DNA of 64,000 bases, from the NCBI RefSeq assembly GCF_000145235.1, contig NC_014391.1, forward strand, positions 2,170,001 to 2,234,000, read 5' to 3'. The translations under genes and the position numbers were made by a program. This document shows, in pieces, positions 8,368 to 16,701 of this stretch; within the stretch, counting starts at the first letter, position 1; each line of letters starts with the position of its first letter. The DNA comes from Micromonospora aurantiaca ATCC 27029. GTDB taxonomy: Bacteria > Actinomycetota > Actinomycetes > Mycobacteriales > Micromonosporaceae. The notes under the pieces are model-generated. The model did no database searches, was not told the origin of the DNA, and was given only the letters and a program-made list of their open reading frames with translations.

Positions 8368-9054
8368 TCAGCCGGGACGCCGCCCGGGCGGGGTGCCGGA
8401 CGGCCGGCCGACGTGCCCGGGCGGGAGGTCGTCCACGCCCGGCGGCCCGCCGGACGGGTGGACCGGGTGCGCGGACCTGCCGCCGCCTCGCCCGCCGGCC
8501 TTCCCCGGCGGATCGTCGCCCAGCAGCCCGGCGCAGTAGTCCGGCACGCGGTCGTGACCCCCGGCGGCGGCGACGAGGCCGCTGAAGGCGGGTGTGGCCA
8601 GGGCCCGTCCCCGCTCCGGCTCGGCGACGGCCCGGTACGCGACGCACAGGCCGGGCGGCGAGGACGGGTGTGGTGTCCGGGGCGCCGGTGAGCCGGCCGG
8701 CGGGCTCGGCCGGGCCGACGGCGCAGGGGGCGCGGTGACGACCGGCGGCGCTGCCGGACGTGCGGCGCGCGGCAGGTTCCCGGTCGCGGCGAGCGCGACG
8801 CCGCCGGTGAGGGACGCGGCCAGTGCGGCCACTGCCACCCGTACGCCGAACCGGGCACTGCGGCGACGGCGCATCCACCGGGCGGCCCGGAACGCCGCTA
8901 CCGCTGCCGCCTCGCCGTCGAGCTCGCCCGTGCCGGGCGCGGCGCGGACCGCGTCCAGCACGGCGGCCAGTCCCGGCGGAGCGGTCGGCGTGTCGCCGGA
9001 GCGGCCGACGAGCAGCCGCTCGACGGTTTCCTGGTCCAGGCCGGATGCGTCCAT
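8368..9054 (-). CDS. Single-pass membrane protein of unknown function, anti-sigma-like architecture
   Basis: I do not recognise a family. The 228-residue product has a cytoplasmic N-terminus of about 65 residues, including an R-W-M-R-R-R-R-S stop-transfer patch, one membrane helix (about 68-90), then a Pro/Ser-rich linker and an extracytoplasmic segment with two Cys (L-C-V-A-Y and D-Y-C-A-G-L-L). The layout is like transmembrane anti-sigma factors, but I see no zinc-binding H-x3-C-x2-C and no sigma gene adjacent. Codon use matches its neighbours. The upstream 143 bp are shared with the divergent DUF72 gene. Confidence 0.72.
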   Translation of the reverse strand: MDASGLDQETVERLLVGRSGDTPTAPPGLAAVLDAVRAAPGTGELDGEAAAVAAFRAARWMRRRRSARFGVRVAVAALAASLTGGVALAATGNLPRAARPAAPPVVTAPPAPSARPSPPAGSPAPRTPHPSSPPGLCVAYRAVAEPERGRALATPAFSGLVAAAGGHDRVPDYCAGLLGDDPPGKAGGRGGGRSAHPVHPSGGPPGVDDLPPGHVGRPSGTPPGRRPG

Positions 9055-9197
9055 CTCGTCACCCTCAGCGCCGCCACCCGGCCGGGCGTCACACTCCGGC
9101 GCGCCGAGGAGCCGGTGAGGTCGGTCACCCGGCGCCGGTCACGGCCCCGGGGCATCTCCGGTTGCCGATGTCCCGCACTCGCGGTGAACTGAATTAC

Positions 9198-10088
9198 ATG
9201 GGTGTCATCAAGGTGGGCACGTCCTCCTGGGCCGACCAGATGCTGGTCCGCTCCGGCTGGTATCCGCGCGGGGTCAACACCCCCGCCGGCCGGCTCGGCT
9301 GGTACGCCGAGCGGTTCGGACTGGTCGAGGTGGACACGTCGTACTACGCCGTGCCGGCGCCGGAGACGACGGCGGGCTGGGCGGCCGCCACCCCGGACGG
9401 GTTCACCTTCGACGTCAAGGCGTTCCGGCTGTTCACCGGCCACCACACGCCGGTCGACGCGCTGCCCCGCGACCTGCGTCCGGCCGGCGGCCCGAACCGG
9501 ATCCGCTGGCGTGACCTGCCCGCCGGGGCGTACGACGAGTTGTGGGACCGGTTCCACGCGGCGCTGGCGCCGCTCGCGGCGGCCGACCGGCTCGGTGCCG
9601 TGCTGTTGCAGTTCCCGCCGTGGCTGGCCCGCGGCGAGGCGGCCCGGCGGCGGATCCTGGACGCCGCGCGGCGCTGCCGCCCCTGGCCGGTCACCGTCGA
9701 GCTGCGGCACTCGTCCTGGTTCGACGGGGACGCGATGGCCGACACCGTCACGTTCCTGCGTGAACACGACCTCGGGTACGCCTGTGTGGACATGCCGCAG
9801 GGGCACGTCTCCTCGGTGCCGCCGATCCTGGTCGCCACCACCGACCTGGCCGTGATCAGGTTCCACGGGCACAGCACCGCCTGGGAGAGCGGCGACAAGC
9901 AGGAGCGGTTCCGCTACGCCTACGGCGAGCGGGAACTGCGGCACTGGTCGGTGCTGCTGCGCGAACTGGCCGACCAGTGCGCCGAACTGCACGTGCTGAT
10001 GAACAACTGCTGCGGCGACCAGGCCCAGCGCGACGCCGCCCGCCTGGCCGGCCTGCTCGGCGTCGCGCCCGCCGCCGCGCGCGCCTGA
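9198..10088 (+). CDS. DUF72 family protein
   Basis: The 296-residue protein has the TIM-barrel-like DUF72 signature: V-G-T-S-S-W at residues 5-10, W-Y-A-E-R-F-G-L-V-E-V-D-T-S-Y-Y near 35, F-D-V-K-A-F-R-L-F-T, L-L-Q-F-P-P-W, V-E-L-R-H-S-S-W and V-I-R-F-H-G-H. Family members are widespread but biochemically uncharacterised. The ATG at 9198 is chosen because most family members begin a few residues before V-G-T-S-S-W; an upstream in-frame ATG at 9168 would add ten residues. Confidence 0.85.
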   Translation: MGVIKVGTSSWADQMLVRSGWYPRGVNTPAGRLGWYAERFGLVEVDTSYYAVPAPETTAGWAAATPDGFTFDVKAFRLFTGHHTPVDALPRDLRPAGGPNRIRWRDLPAGAYDELWDRFHAALAPLAAADRLGAVLLQFPPWLARGEAARRRILDAARRCRPWPVTVELRHSSWFDGDAMADTVTFLREHDLGYACVDMPQGHVSSVPPILVATTDLAVIRFHGHSTAWESGDKQERFRYAYGERELRHWSVLLRELADQCAELHVLMNNCCGDQAQRDAARLAGLLGVAPAAARA

Positions 10089-10124
10089 CGTTTCCTCAGC
10101 CGTCGTCCGGGTACCGCCGGGGGC

Positions 10125-10334
10125 ATGGACGACAGCGAAGGGGGATCGGTGGAGAAGCGGCGCGGCGAGGACGAGCGAGACCCGCGAGCGACCCGGGAGG
10201 CAGAGGAGGCGCACGGCGGCAGCATGGCGCCGGGCCTGGTCGACGACACCGGGCACCCGGTGGCCGAGTCACCGGTGCCGGACAACGAGCCGTCGGCGCC
10301 GGGTGGTCCGGGCGAGGACGGCACCGGCTCCTGA
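10125..10334 (+). CDS. Small acidic hydrophilic protein, unknown
   Basis: A 69-residue, highly charged protein (many Glu/Asp/Arg, no hydrophobic core), probably intrinsically disordered. Either the ATG at 10125 or the GTG at 10149 could start it; the GTG has a better-placed purine-rich stretch (GGGGGA). I recognise no family. It lies 36 bp after the DUF72 gene on the same strand and is nearly end-to-end with another disordered small protein on the opposite strand at 10339. Confidence 0.5.
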   Translation: MDDSEGGSVEKRRGEDERDPRATREAEEAHGGSMAPGLVDDTGHPVAESPVPDNEPSAPGGPGEDGTGS

Positions 10335-10338
10335 CGGC

Positions 10339-10722
10339 CTAGGGACGCGTCTCCGGGCGCATCCCGGTCGCCTCCTCCAGCGCGTTGTCGCCGAGGTCGC
10401 CGTCCGCCCTGTCGTCCGGGAACGTCCGTCCCGACGGCGCCGGGTCCGGCGGCGCGCCCGGCCCGGCCTCGGGCGTCCGGGTCGGCTCGACGGATCCGAA
10501 CCCGTGCCGGCCCGCCTTCGGTCCGCCCGGCCCGGCGCCGGCCGCCCGGCGCTCGCCGAGCCGCCCCTCGGGTACGGCGGTCTCCTCGCTGCCCTCGTCC
10601 ATCGGGTCGCTGTCACCGGCGCCCCACGGCGGGTCGGCGTCGAAGCCGTCGGTGGTGCCCCACGGCGCGGCCGACTCCGGTCCGCGCCCGTCACCCGTAC
10701 CCGGCCGGTCCCTGCTGGTCAT
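10339..10722 (-). CDS. Small disordered hydrophilic protein, unknown
   Basis: The 127-residue product is rich in Gly, Pro, Asp, Glu and Arg with no predicted fold, membrane segment or Cys. The ATG at 10722 has AGGTGA just upstream; a GTG at 10728 is also possible. It lies downstream of the membrane-protein gene at 10835-11464 on the same strand, but a strong hairpin at 10784-10833 separates them. No function can be assigned. Confidence 0.5.
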   Translation of the reverse strand: MTSRDRPGTGDGRGPESAAPWGTTDGFDADPPWGAGDSDPMDEGSEETAVPEGRLGERRAAGAGPGGPKAGRHGFGSVEPTRTPEAGPGAPPDPAPSGRTFPDDRADGDLGDNALEEATGMRPETRP

Positions 10723-10783
10723 GGTCACCTCGCCTGGCTGCTGATGTCCGTGCCGCCCGTCGACGGACGGTCTGGTCCCGGGG

Positions 10784-10833
10784 CACCGCGCGGCCGGTGA
10801 CCCACCCCGATGTGGGTCGCCGGCCGCGCGGTG
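10784..10833 (-). terminator. Long hairpin at the 3' end of the gene ending at 10835
   Basis: Arms of 22 nt (10784-10805 and 10812-10833) pair with a single G-U-compatible mismatch around a 6-nt loop. It begins 1 bp beyond the stop codon of the membrane-protein gene. No U-tract follows, as is common for actinobacterial terminators. Confidence 0.8.
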
Positions 10834-10834
10834 G

Positions 10835-11464
10835 TCAACGGGCCGCCCCGACCAGATGACGTCCGGCCGCGCCCACGGCGGCCACCTTGCCGATGTTCTT
10901 CGGCGCGGACATCAGCCCGCCCGCGCGGTCGAGCATGCCCCGGAACACCTGGCCCGGTTTCTGCTGCTCGCCCATGTACGCCGACACCACGACGAGCGCG
11001 CCGGTCAGCGCCGGGACCGCCCACTGGAGCAGCTTCATCTGCCGCTGGCTGGCCGCGACGTTCGCCGGGGTGTGGTGGTTGGGTTCGGTGGTCCCCTCGA
11101 CCGGCGGGCCGCCGGCCTTCTCCAGCCGCATGCCGACCAGCCGGCTGTAGCCGGTCACCGCCAGCGCGCCGACTGTCAGCGCGGTCTTCACCGCGCTCAT
11201 CTTCCCCACGCCTGCCTGGCGGGCCATCCGCGGGCTCTCGGTGACCAGTTCACCGACCGCGCCGGCCAGGTGCGCGCCGATCGCCGCCGCGTTGACCGGT
11301 GTCCACCGCGCCCACCCGGCCGAGGCCACCGGCAGCCGCTCGGTCGTGTCGTTGATCCGTGCCGCCGCGCCGTTGACGCCGAGCGCCCCCATCAGGGAAC
11401 CGCCGAACCAGGCCGCCAGGCCCAGGTCGTGCATCGAGCGCAGCGTGGTGTGCCGTTCTGACAT
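10835..11464 (-). CDS. Conserved actinobacterial membrane protein, unknown function
   Basis: The 209-residue product has a leading H-D-L-G-L-A-A-W-F-G-G-S-L-M-G helix and further hydrophobic segments near residues 85 (A-A-I-G-A-H-L-A-G-A-V-G region), 105 (T-A-L-T-V-G-A-L-A-V) and 160 (W-A-V-P-A-L-T-G-A-L-V-V). The ATG at 11464 is preferred over an upstream in-frame start at 11521 because GGGGGA lies 5 bp before it. I recognise a conserved-hypothetical type but no function. Confidence 0.75.
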   Translation of the reverse strand: MSERHTTLRSMHDLGLAAWFGGSLMGALGVNGAAARINDTTERLPVASAGWARWTPVNAAAIGAHLAGAVGELVTESPRMARQAGVGKMSAVKTALTVGALAVTGYSRLVGMRLEKAGGPPVEGTTEPNHHTPANVAASQRQMKLLQWAVPALTGALVVVSAYMGEQQKPGQVFRGMLDRAGGLMSAPKNIGKVAAVGAAGRHLVGAAR

Positions 11465-11548
11465 CAGATCCCCCTCCGCCGTGTTCGGGCGGTGCGGCAT
11501 ACCCACGATCGGGCGACTCACGCCCGGCGTGGCGGGGAGGAGGCGGGC

Positions 11549-12406
11549 TCAGCGGCGGGGGAGCGTGCCGGCGAACGCGGCGATCCGGTCGGCCAGGGGC
11601 GCCGACGCGCGTACCCAGGTGAAGTGGTCGAGCGGCGCGCCCGCCTCGGCGACCGTGTAGCGGTGCCGCGTCACCGGCGCCGCGGTCAGCTTCTCGCAGA
11701 GGTGGTCGAGCGTCTCGTGCGGCGTGTACTGGTCGTCGTCGACGCTCACCGCCAGCACAGGTGTGCGGATCCGCCGTACGGCGGCCTCCGTGTCCACCCC
11801 GTCCAGTGCGGGGAAGCGGCCGGTGCGGGCCGTGTGCGCCCAGTCCCGGATGACGCCGGCGGCCTGCCGGCCGCCGAAGCCCCAGCCCGGCCAGACGCCG
11901 AGCAGCCGGGCCGTCGCCGCGATCGCCTGGGTGTACGGCAGCACGCCCCACCCGCGCAGGCCCGGGTACCGCCGCCACCACGGCAGCCCCACCGCCACCA
12001 GGGCCAGCCCGTCGACCCGGTCGTCGTCGTGCAGCGCCTGGTGCAGCACCGCCACCTGACCGCCGAGGGAGTGCCCGAGCAGCAGCCGGGTACGGCCGTC
12101 CAGCCGGGGCTTGAGCGCGTCGAGCACGGCGCCGACGTCGGTGGCCATCTCCTGGTAGCCGTAGCGGCAGGCGCGCGACGGTGCGGGGGTGCTCTCGCCG
12201 GTGCCGCGCAGGTCGGCCACGATCACCGCGAGCCCGGCGTCGCGCAGCGCGGCGGCGAACGGCCGGTAGTAGCGGGCGCGTACGCCCATGGCCGGCCAGA
12301 TCAGCACCACCGGCGCGCCGGGCGGACCGGCCGGCTCCGGGTAGACCTGCACGCCGATGCGCGCGCCGTCGACGTCCACGAACTCCTGGGTGTAGTCCCC
12401 GCTCAC
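11549..12406 (-). CDS. Alpha/beta hydrolase
   Basis: The 285-residue protein has a full alpha/beta hydrolase fold: the oxyanion strand P-V-V-L-I-W-P-A-M-G, D-L-R-G-T-G-E-S, the nucleophile elbow L-L-G-H-S-L-G-G-Q around residue 113, an acid-bearing V-S-V-D-D-D-Q-Y-T, and a C-terminal L-D-H-F-T-W supplying the His. An extra lid with several Trp (P-W-W-R-R-Y) lies after the nucleophile. The GTG at 12406 gives the normal length. Substrate is not predictable. The 213 bp between it and the hmp stop at 12620 hold no gene that I can support. Confidence 0.82.
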   Translation of the reverse strand: MSGDYTQEFVDVDGARIGVQVYPEPAGPPGAPVVLIWPAMGVRARYYRPFAAALRDAGLAVIVADLRGTGESTPAPSRACRYGYQEMATDVGAVLDALKPRLDGRTRLLLGHSLGGQVAVLHQALHDDDRVDGLALVAVGLPWWRRYPGLRGWGVLPYTQAIAATARLLGVWPGWGFGGRQAAGVIRDWAHTARTGRFPALDGVDTEAAVRRIRTPVLAVSVDDDQYTPHETLDHLCEKLTAAPVTRHRYTVAEAGAPLDHFTWVRASAPLADRIAAFAGTLPRR

Positions 12407-12619
12407 CCGGATCAGGGTACGGCCCGAACCTACCGGTGGGTAGCAAGGGGTGGCCGGACCCGTTCGCCCCGCGCCCCTGCCCTCGGGTTCCGCCCCCACC
12501 CAGGAGATCGCCGACTTCTCCGCGGGCCCGTCGCCTCCGCCGTGGAGGCTCCGGGCGCTGGACGGGCGCCCTCGTGCCGGAGAATCGGGTCTGCGGAGGT
12601 CCTGTCTCGCGGCGGGGCG

Positions 12620-13831
12620 TCAGCCCGGCAGCATCCCGGGACCGAACACCTCGTAGGCGATCCGCTCGGCCGGCACACCCCGGCGCAGCAGGTTGCCCCG
12701 GACCAGGTTCATGAACGCGATCGGACCGCACAGGTGCGCGGCCGCCCCGGCGGGCAGCGGGAGCCGGTCCGGGTCGATCAGCCCGGCGGACACCTCAGCC
12801 TTCAGGCCGGGCAGGTCGGCCCCGGCGGCGTCGAGATACCAGAGGTGGACGGCCAGGTTCGGCAGCCGCTGCTGGAGCACGGGGAGTTCCGCGCGCAGCG
12901 CGTGTGCCTCGGCGTCCCGGTCGGCGTGCGCCAGCGTCACCTGGCGTCCGGGGTTCCGGTCGGCCAGGTGGGCCAGCGCCGCCATCGCCGGGGTGAGCCC
13001 GATGCCGGCGCTGATCAGCAGCAGCGGCCCGTCGCCGCCGGTGGCGTCGACCTCGCCGAACGCGGGGCTCAGCCGTAGCGTGTCGCCGACCGCGACCCGG
13101 TCGTGCAGGTGGCCGGAGACCATGCCGTCGGGCGCGCCGCCCTCGCCGCGTACGCGCTTCACCGTGATCCGCCACGTGTCGGCGCCCGGGCGGCCGGAGA
13201 GGCTGTACTGGCGGATCTGCTGTCCCCGGCCGCCGTCCAGGTCGACGGCGACCGAGACGTACCGGCCGGGGGTGAAGCCGGGCGCGGCGCCGCCGCCGGC
13301 CGGCGCGAGGGTGAGCGAGACGACGTCGGCGCTCTCCCGGGCCCGGCCGGTCACCCGCCAGTCCTGCCACACCGGACCGCCCTCGGGCACGCCGGCGCCG
13401 GCGTACAGCCGCGCCTCGCGGGCGATCAACTCGCAGGCCAGCAGCCAGTAGACCTCGTCCCAGGCGGCGGCCACCTCCGGCGTGACCGCGTCGCCGAGCA
13501 CCTCGCCGACCGCGGCGAGCAGGTGCCGGCCGACGATCGGGTACTGGGTGGCGGTGATGCCGAGCGAGGCGTGCTTGTGCGCGATCCGGTCCAGGACCGG
13601 TCCCCACGGCATGCCGGTGTCGCCGGTCAGGTGCGCCGCGTACGCGACCACCGCCGAGGCGAGCGCGGCCTTCTGCGCTCCGGTGGCCTGGTTGCCCCGG
13701 TTGAACAGGTCCAGCAGGTCCGGGTGGGCGTCGAACATCCGCTGGTAGAAGCGGCCGGTGATGGCCTCGCCGTGCGCCCGCACGACGGGCAGGGTGGCGG
13801 TCACGACCGCAGCTGAGGATTCCGAGAGCAC
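12620..13831 (-). CDS. hmp: Flavohemoprotein (nitric oxide dioxygenase)
   Basis: The 403-residue protein has the three Hmp modules in order: a globin domain (1-135, with distal Tyr29 in G-R-F-Y-Q and proximal His87 in H-K-H-A-S-L), an FAD-binding domain (R-Q-Y-S-L-S near 210) and an NAD-binding domain (C-G-P-I-A-F-M near the end). Hmp turns NO plus O2 into nitrate with NAD(P)H in the cytosol. The GTG at 13831 follows GGAAGGAGA. It is divergent from an nsrR-type gene, and a long inverted repeat at 13873-13899 lies between them, which is the classical NO-detoxification pairing. Confidence 0.95.
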   Translation of the reverse strand: MLSESSAAVVTATLPVVRAHGEAITGRFYQRMFDAHPDLLDLFNRGNQATGAQKAALASAVVAYAAHLTGDTGMPWGPVLDRIAHKHASLGITATQYPIVGRHLLAAVGEVLGDAVTPEVAAAWDEVYWLLACELIAREARLYAGAGVPEGGPVWQDWRVTGRARESADVVSLTLAPAGGGAAPGFTPGRYVSVAVDLDGGRGQQIRQYSLSGRPGADTWRITVKRVRGEGGAPDGMVSGHLHDRVAVGDTLRLSPAFGEVDATGGDGPLLLISAGIGLTPAMAALAHLADRNPGRQVTLAHADRDAEAHALRAELPVLQQRLPNLAVHLWYLDAAGADLPGLKAEVSAGLIDPDRLPLPAGAAAHLCGPIAFMNLVRGNLLRRGVPAERIAYEVFGPGMLPG

Positions 13832-13872
13832 GACCGAATCTCCTTCCGGGGTTCGAACAGGTCGATCTCCAC

Positions 13873-13899
13873 GAAACAGGAATCAACGATTCCTCTTTC
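13873..13899. promoter_or_regulatory. Candidate NsrR operator between hmp and nsrR
   Basis: A dyad with 12-nt arms (13873-13884 and 13888-13899) matches at 11 of 12 positions around a 3-nt spacer; the inner 7 bp, AGGAATC/GATTCCT, are perfect. It is the only AT-richer patch in the 155-bp divergent gap and lies about 42 bp upstream of the hmp start. NsrR proteins bind dyads of similar size in hmp promoters; assigning this one to NsrR is inference from context. Confidence 0.75.
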
Positions 13900-13974
13900 A
13901 GGGCCGAAGGTCCCGGTGCCGGGGTGGCAAGGGTCACCGTGAATCTGCTGGTGTCCCGGACGGCGCCGAGTGGC

Positions 13975-13980
13975 TAGGGT
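13975..13980 (+). promoter_or_regulatory. -10 box TAGGGT of nsrR, leaderless arrangement
   Basis: TAGGGT ends 6 nt before the GTG start codon of nsrR, which would put the transcription start at or next to the start codon. No convincing -35 hexamer is visible. Confidence 0.5.
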
Positions 13981-13986
13981 CGGTGC

Positions 13987-14424
13987 GTGAGGCTGAACCG
14001 GTCGACCGACATGGCGTTGCGGATCGCCATGCTGACCGCCGCGTCCCCGGTCCGGGCCACAGTCGACGAACTCGCCACCCGGCTCGAACTGCCCCGCAGC
14101 CACGTCGCCAAGGTGGTGCAGCGGCTGCAACGCATCGGCGTCCTGGTGACCATCCGGGGCCGCTCCGGCGGCGTGGCCTTCGCCGAACACGCCGGGGACA
14201 TCACCGTCGGGGGAGTGGTCCGCGCCTTCGAGGGCGACGGCGAGGTGGTCGACTGCGCGCAACCGGTCTGCCCGCTGGTCGCGGAGTGCCGGCTGCGCGG
14301 CGAGCTGCGCCGCGCGCAGGCCGCCTTCCTCGCCGTGCTCGACGGGGTACGCCTCGGCGACCTGGTCGACGGGTCCGCCGGCCCGCTCCTGCTCAGCCTC
14401 GGCGCGCCACCGGCAGGCCGCTGA
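13987..14424 (+). CDS. nsrR: Rrf2-family nitric-oxide-sensing repressor, NsrR type
   Basis: The 145-residue protein has an N-terminal winged helix (M-R-L-N-R-S-T-D-M-A-L-R, then E-L-P-R-S-H-V-A-K-V-V-Q-R-L recognition helix) and a Cys cluster V-D-C-A-Q-P-V-C-P-L-V-A-E-C with spacing C-x4-C-x5-C, the same as in E. coli NsrR, for a Fe-S cluster that reacts with NO. Divergence from hmp across a dyad supports NsrR rather than IscR or RirA. The GTG start at 13987 has a -10 box 6 nt upstream and no ribosome site. Its stop overlaps the next start (TGATG). Confidence 0.9.
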   Translation: MRLNRSTDMALRIAMLTAASPVRATVDELATRLELPRSHVAKVVQRLQRIGVLVTIRGRSGGVAFAEHAGDITVGGVVRAFEGDGEVVDCAQPVCPLVAECRLRGELRRAQAAFLAVLDGVRLGDLVDGSAGPLLLSLGAPPAGR

Positions 14425-15056
14425 TGGCCGTCTCCCATCCGATCTTCTCCCGGCTCTTCGCCCGCGCCAGCGTCGCGATGGACCAGGCCGGGATGGCCGA
14501 GCACCGCGCCCGCCTCGTCGCCGGGCTGCGCGGCCGGGTGGTCGAGGTCGGCGCGGGCAACGGGCGCAACCTCGCGCACTACCCACCGGGGGTGACCGGC
14601 GTGGTCGCCGTCGAGCCGGAGCCACGCCTGCGTGCCCTGGCCCGCGCCGCCGCACCCGGAGCCCGGGTACCTGTGACAGTCGTCGCCGGTCTCGCCGAGG
14701 CGCTGCCGGTCGCCGACGGCGCCGCCGACGCGGTGGTGCTGTCGCTCGTGCTCTGCTCGGTGCCGGACCAGGCGGTCGCGCTGGGCGAGGCACGCCGGGT
14801 GCTGCGGCCCGGCGGCGAACTGCGCTTCTACGAACACGTGGTGGCGCAGACGCCCGGCCTGCGCCGGGCCCAGCGCCTGGCCGACGCCACGCTCTGGCCG
14901 CTGTTCTGCGCCGGCTGCCACACCGCCCGGGACACGGTGGCCGCGATCCGGGCCACCGGGTTCGAGGTGACCGCGCTGGACCGCTTCCGCTTCCCGCCGA
15001 CCGGGCTGCCGGCCCCGGCCTCGCCGCACGTCCTCGGCACCGCGATCCGGGCCTGA
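14424..15056 (+). CDS. Class I SAM-dependent methyltransferase
   Basis: The 210-residue protein has methyltransferase motif I V-V-E-V-G-A-G-N-G-R-N near residue 40, an acidic ribose-binding V-A-V-E-P-E-P, motif II/III D-A-V-V-L-S-L-V-L-C-S-V, and L-R-P-G-G-E-L-R-F-Y-E-H-V. The C-terminal part (C-A-G-C-H-T-A-R-D-T) resembles methyltransferases of the UbiE/phosphatidylethanolamine-like type. It overlaps nsrR by 1 bp, so it should share its transcript and its NO response; its substrate is unknown. A bidirectional terminator follows. Confidence 0.85.
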   Translation: MAVSHPIFSRLFARASVAMDQAGMAEHRARLVAGLRGRVVEVGAGNGRNLAHYPPGVTGVVAVEPEPRLRALARAAAPGARVPVTVVAGLAEALPVADGAADAVVLSLVLCSVPDQAVALGEARRVLRPGGELRFYEHVVAQTPGLRRAQRLADATLWPLFCAGCHTARDTVAAIRATGFEVTALDRFRFPPTGLPAPASPHVLGTAIRA

Positions 15057-15060
15057 CGCC

Positions 15061-15090
15061 GGACCGGGCCGGTTTCTTCCGGCCCGGTCC
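15061..15090. terminator. Bidirectional terminator hairpin
   Basis: Perfect 12-bp arms (15061-15072 and 15079-15090) with a TTTCTT loop lie between the convergent methyltransferase and SGNH-hydrolase genes, 4 and 7 bp from their stop codons. Confidence 0.85.
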
Positions 15091-15097
15091 GGCGCGC

Positions 15098-16354
15098 TCA
15101 GCTCACGCTCACCGTGCCGTCCGGGGCGCGGACGCAGGAGACGGTACGGGCGCCGGTCGCCGCCGCCCCGGCCAGGCACCGGCCGAGCACCTTGTGTCCG
15201 GCGGCGTTCGGGTGCCACGACTCCTGGCAGGTCTGGAAGTACGTGCCGCACGCGTTGGCGATCCGCTGGATGTCGAGCTTGTCGTACCCGGAGAGGCTGG
15301 TGACGAACGTGCCGCTCGGGCCGTCCATCAGCCGGATCGGGGTGGCCAGGGCGTTGCCCGGGCTGCCGGTCGACTCGCAGAGCCGGGCGCCGTCGAACGC
15401 GCGCTGCACGTTCAGGTAGACCAGGTCGTCCTGCGGGAACTCGCCGGCGAGCGTGCCGCGTACCGAGCTGACGAGCGTGCCGAGCCCCTGCGAGAAGCGG
15501 TGGCCGGGCGCCAGGCTGGCCCGGTGGATCGGGCAGCCGGCCGCGTACCGCTCGGCGCCCAGCGCGCGGAACTTGTCCCGGGTGTCGTCGCGGCTGTCCT
15601 CGGTCCAGTAGGTCTGGTTCAGCTCGAACGGCAGCGGGTTGGTGTAGTCCTGGAACACCACCCGGTGCTGCCCGTCGGCGTCGATCTGGTCCAGCGTGGT
15701 GAGCAGTTGCCGCAGCGCCGTGGTGGTCTCCGCGGTGGCGGCGGCGAACTGCGCGGCCGTGCCCAGGTCGGCGTCGGTGCACGGCTTCTGCTCCACCGGC
15801 CCGCCCAGGTACGCCCAGAACTCCCACCAGCCGGTCCACGCGTCGGCGATGAACCGGTTGGCGCACTTCTCCGCCACGCTGCCGAAGGTGAACGAGCTGT
15901 TGTTCGAGCCGAGGCCGACGAGCACCAGATCGATGTCGTGGGTCCGCGCCACCGACCGGAGCTGGTCGAGCTGGGCGGCCACCTGCCGCCCCTTGGTCCG
16001 GGTGGCCGAGGCGCTGGCGATGTCGTACGGCTGGCCGCCCGAGCAGGCCAGGTTGAACCGCGCGGAGATGCCGGGCAGGTCGGCCTGGAACAGCGAGGCG
16101 TTCGGGGAGCGGTGGCAGAAGTAGGCGTTGGCGTTGGCGGCGGACCAGCCGGGGAAGCCCTGGGCCACCCCGTTGACGTCCACGACCGGCGCGTACGCCC
16201 CGGCGCCCTCACCGCTGATGAAGCTGTCTCCCAGCGCCACCGCGGCGGTGGGCAGTGCGGCGGCTGCGGGCCGGGCGGGCGCCGCGGCGGCGGGTAACGC
16301 CACCGTGGCGAGCGCCAACGCTGCCGCGAGCACGGAACGACGGAACACGGACAT
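15098..16354 (-). CDS. Secreted SGNH/GDSL hydrolase
   Basis: The 418-residue product opens with a Sec signal peptide (R-R then a hydrophobic run, A-A-A-A-P-A-R cleavage zone near residue 30). Block I is A-L-G-D-S-F-I-S-G-E-G with the nucleophile Ser near residue 44; the oxyanion Asn lies in V-G-L-G-S-N-N; the C-terminal block E-S-W-H-P-N-A-A-G-H supplies the His. Several Cys suggest extracellular disulfides. Likely an exported esterase or lipase; the substrate is unknown. The ATG at 16354 follows GGGAGGT. Confidence 0.88.
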   Translation of the reverse strand: MSVFRRSVLAAALALATVALPAAAAPARPAAAALPTAAVALGDSFISGEGAGAYAPVVDVNGVAQGFPGWSAANANAYFCHRSPNASLFQADLPGISARFNLACSGGQPYDIASASATRTKGRQVAAQLDQLRSVARTHDIDLVLVGLGSNNSSFTFGSVAEKCANRFIADAWTGWWEFWAYLGGPVEQKPCTDADLGTAAQFAAATAETTTALRQLLTTLDQIDADGQHRVVFQDYTNPLPFELNQTYWTEDSRDDTRDKFRALGAERYAAGCPIHRASLAPGHRFSQGLGTLVSSVRGTLAGEFPQDDLVYLNVQRAFDGARLCESTGSPGNALATPIRLMDGPSGTFVTSLSGYDKLDIQRIANACGTYFQTCQESWHPNAAGHKVLGRCLAGAAATGARTVSCVRAPDGTVSVS

Positions 16355-16701
16355 GCCCGACCTCCCAAGACATCGAAATGTGAAAGATTCTTCAGGGGGG
16401 CGATCAGATCACGCACGTGTGACGGACGTCAATGGTTCGACATCAGTGGCCCCGCATCGGGGAAGACATCCGGTGCCCGGGTCGTTGTGCCGCCTGGAGC
16501 CCCGGCCCGTCCCGCCGGCCGCCGTACGCGGCCGCGGCGCGGACCCGGCCGGCAGGCCGATCGCGCAACGCACCGCCCCGGTGCCGCCGACCTGTCGGGG
16601 CACCCGGCTAGGCTCGCTCCGGCGCGCCGCGCCCGGCGATCATCGTGGGGGGATCACACGGTGAACGGCACCACACCGCCGAGACCTGGGAGTACGACCA
16701 G
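16355..16701. other. Intergenic region between SGNH hydrolase and parE
   Basis: This 347-bp divergent gap contains no gene that I can support. A TAGGCT hexamer at 16609-16614 could be a -10 box for parE transcription, without a clear -35. The frame of parE stays open to a GTG at 16645, so the parE start could be earlier than annotated. Confidence 0.6.
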
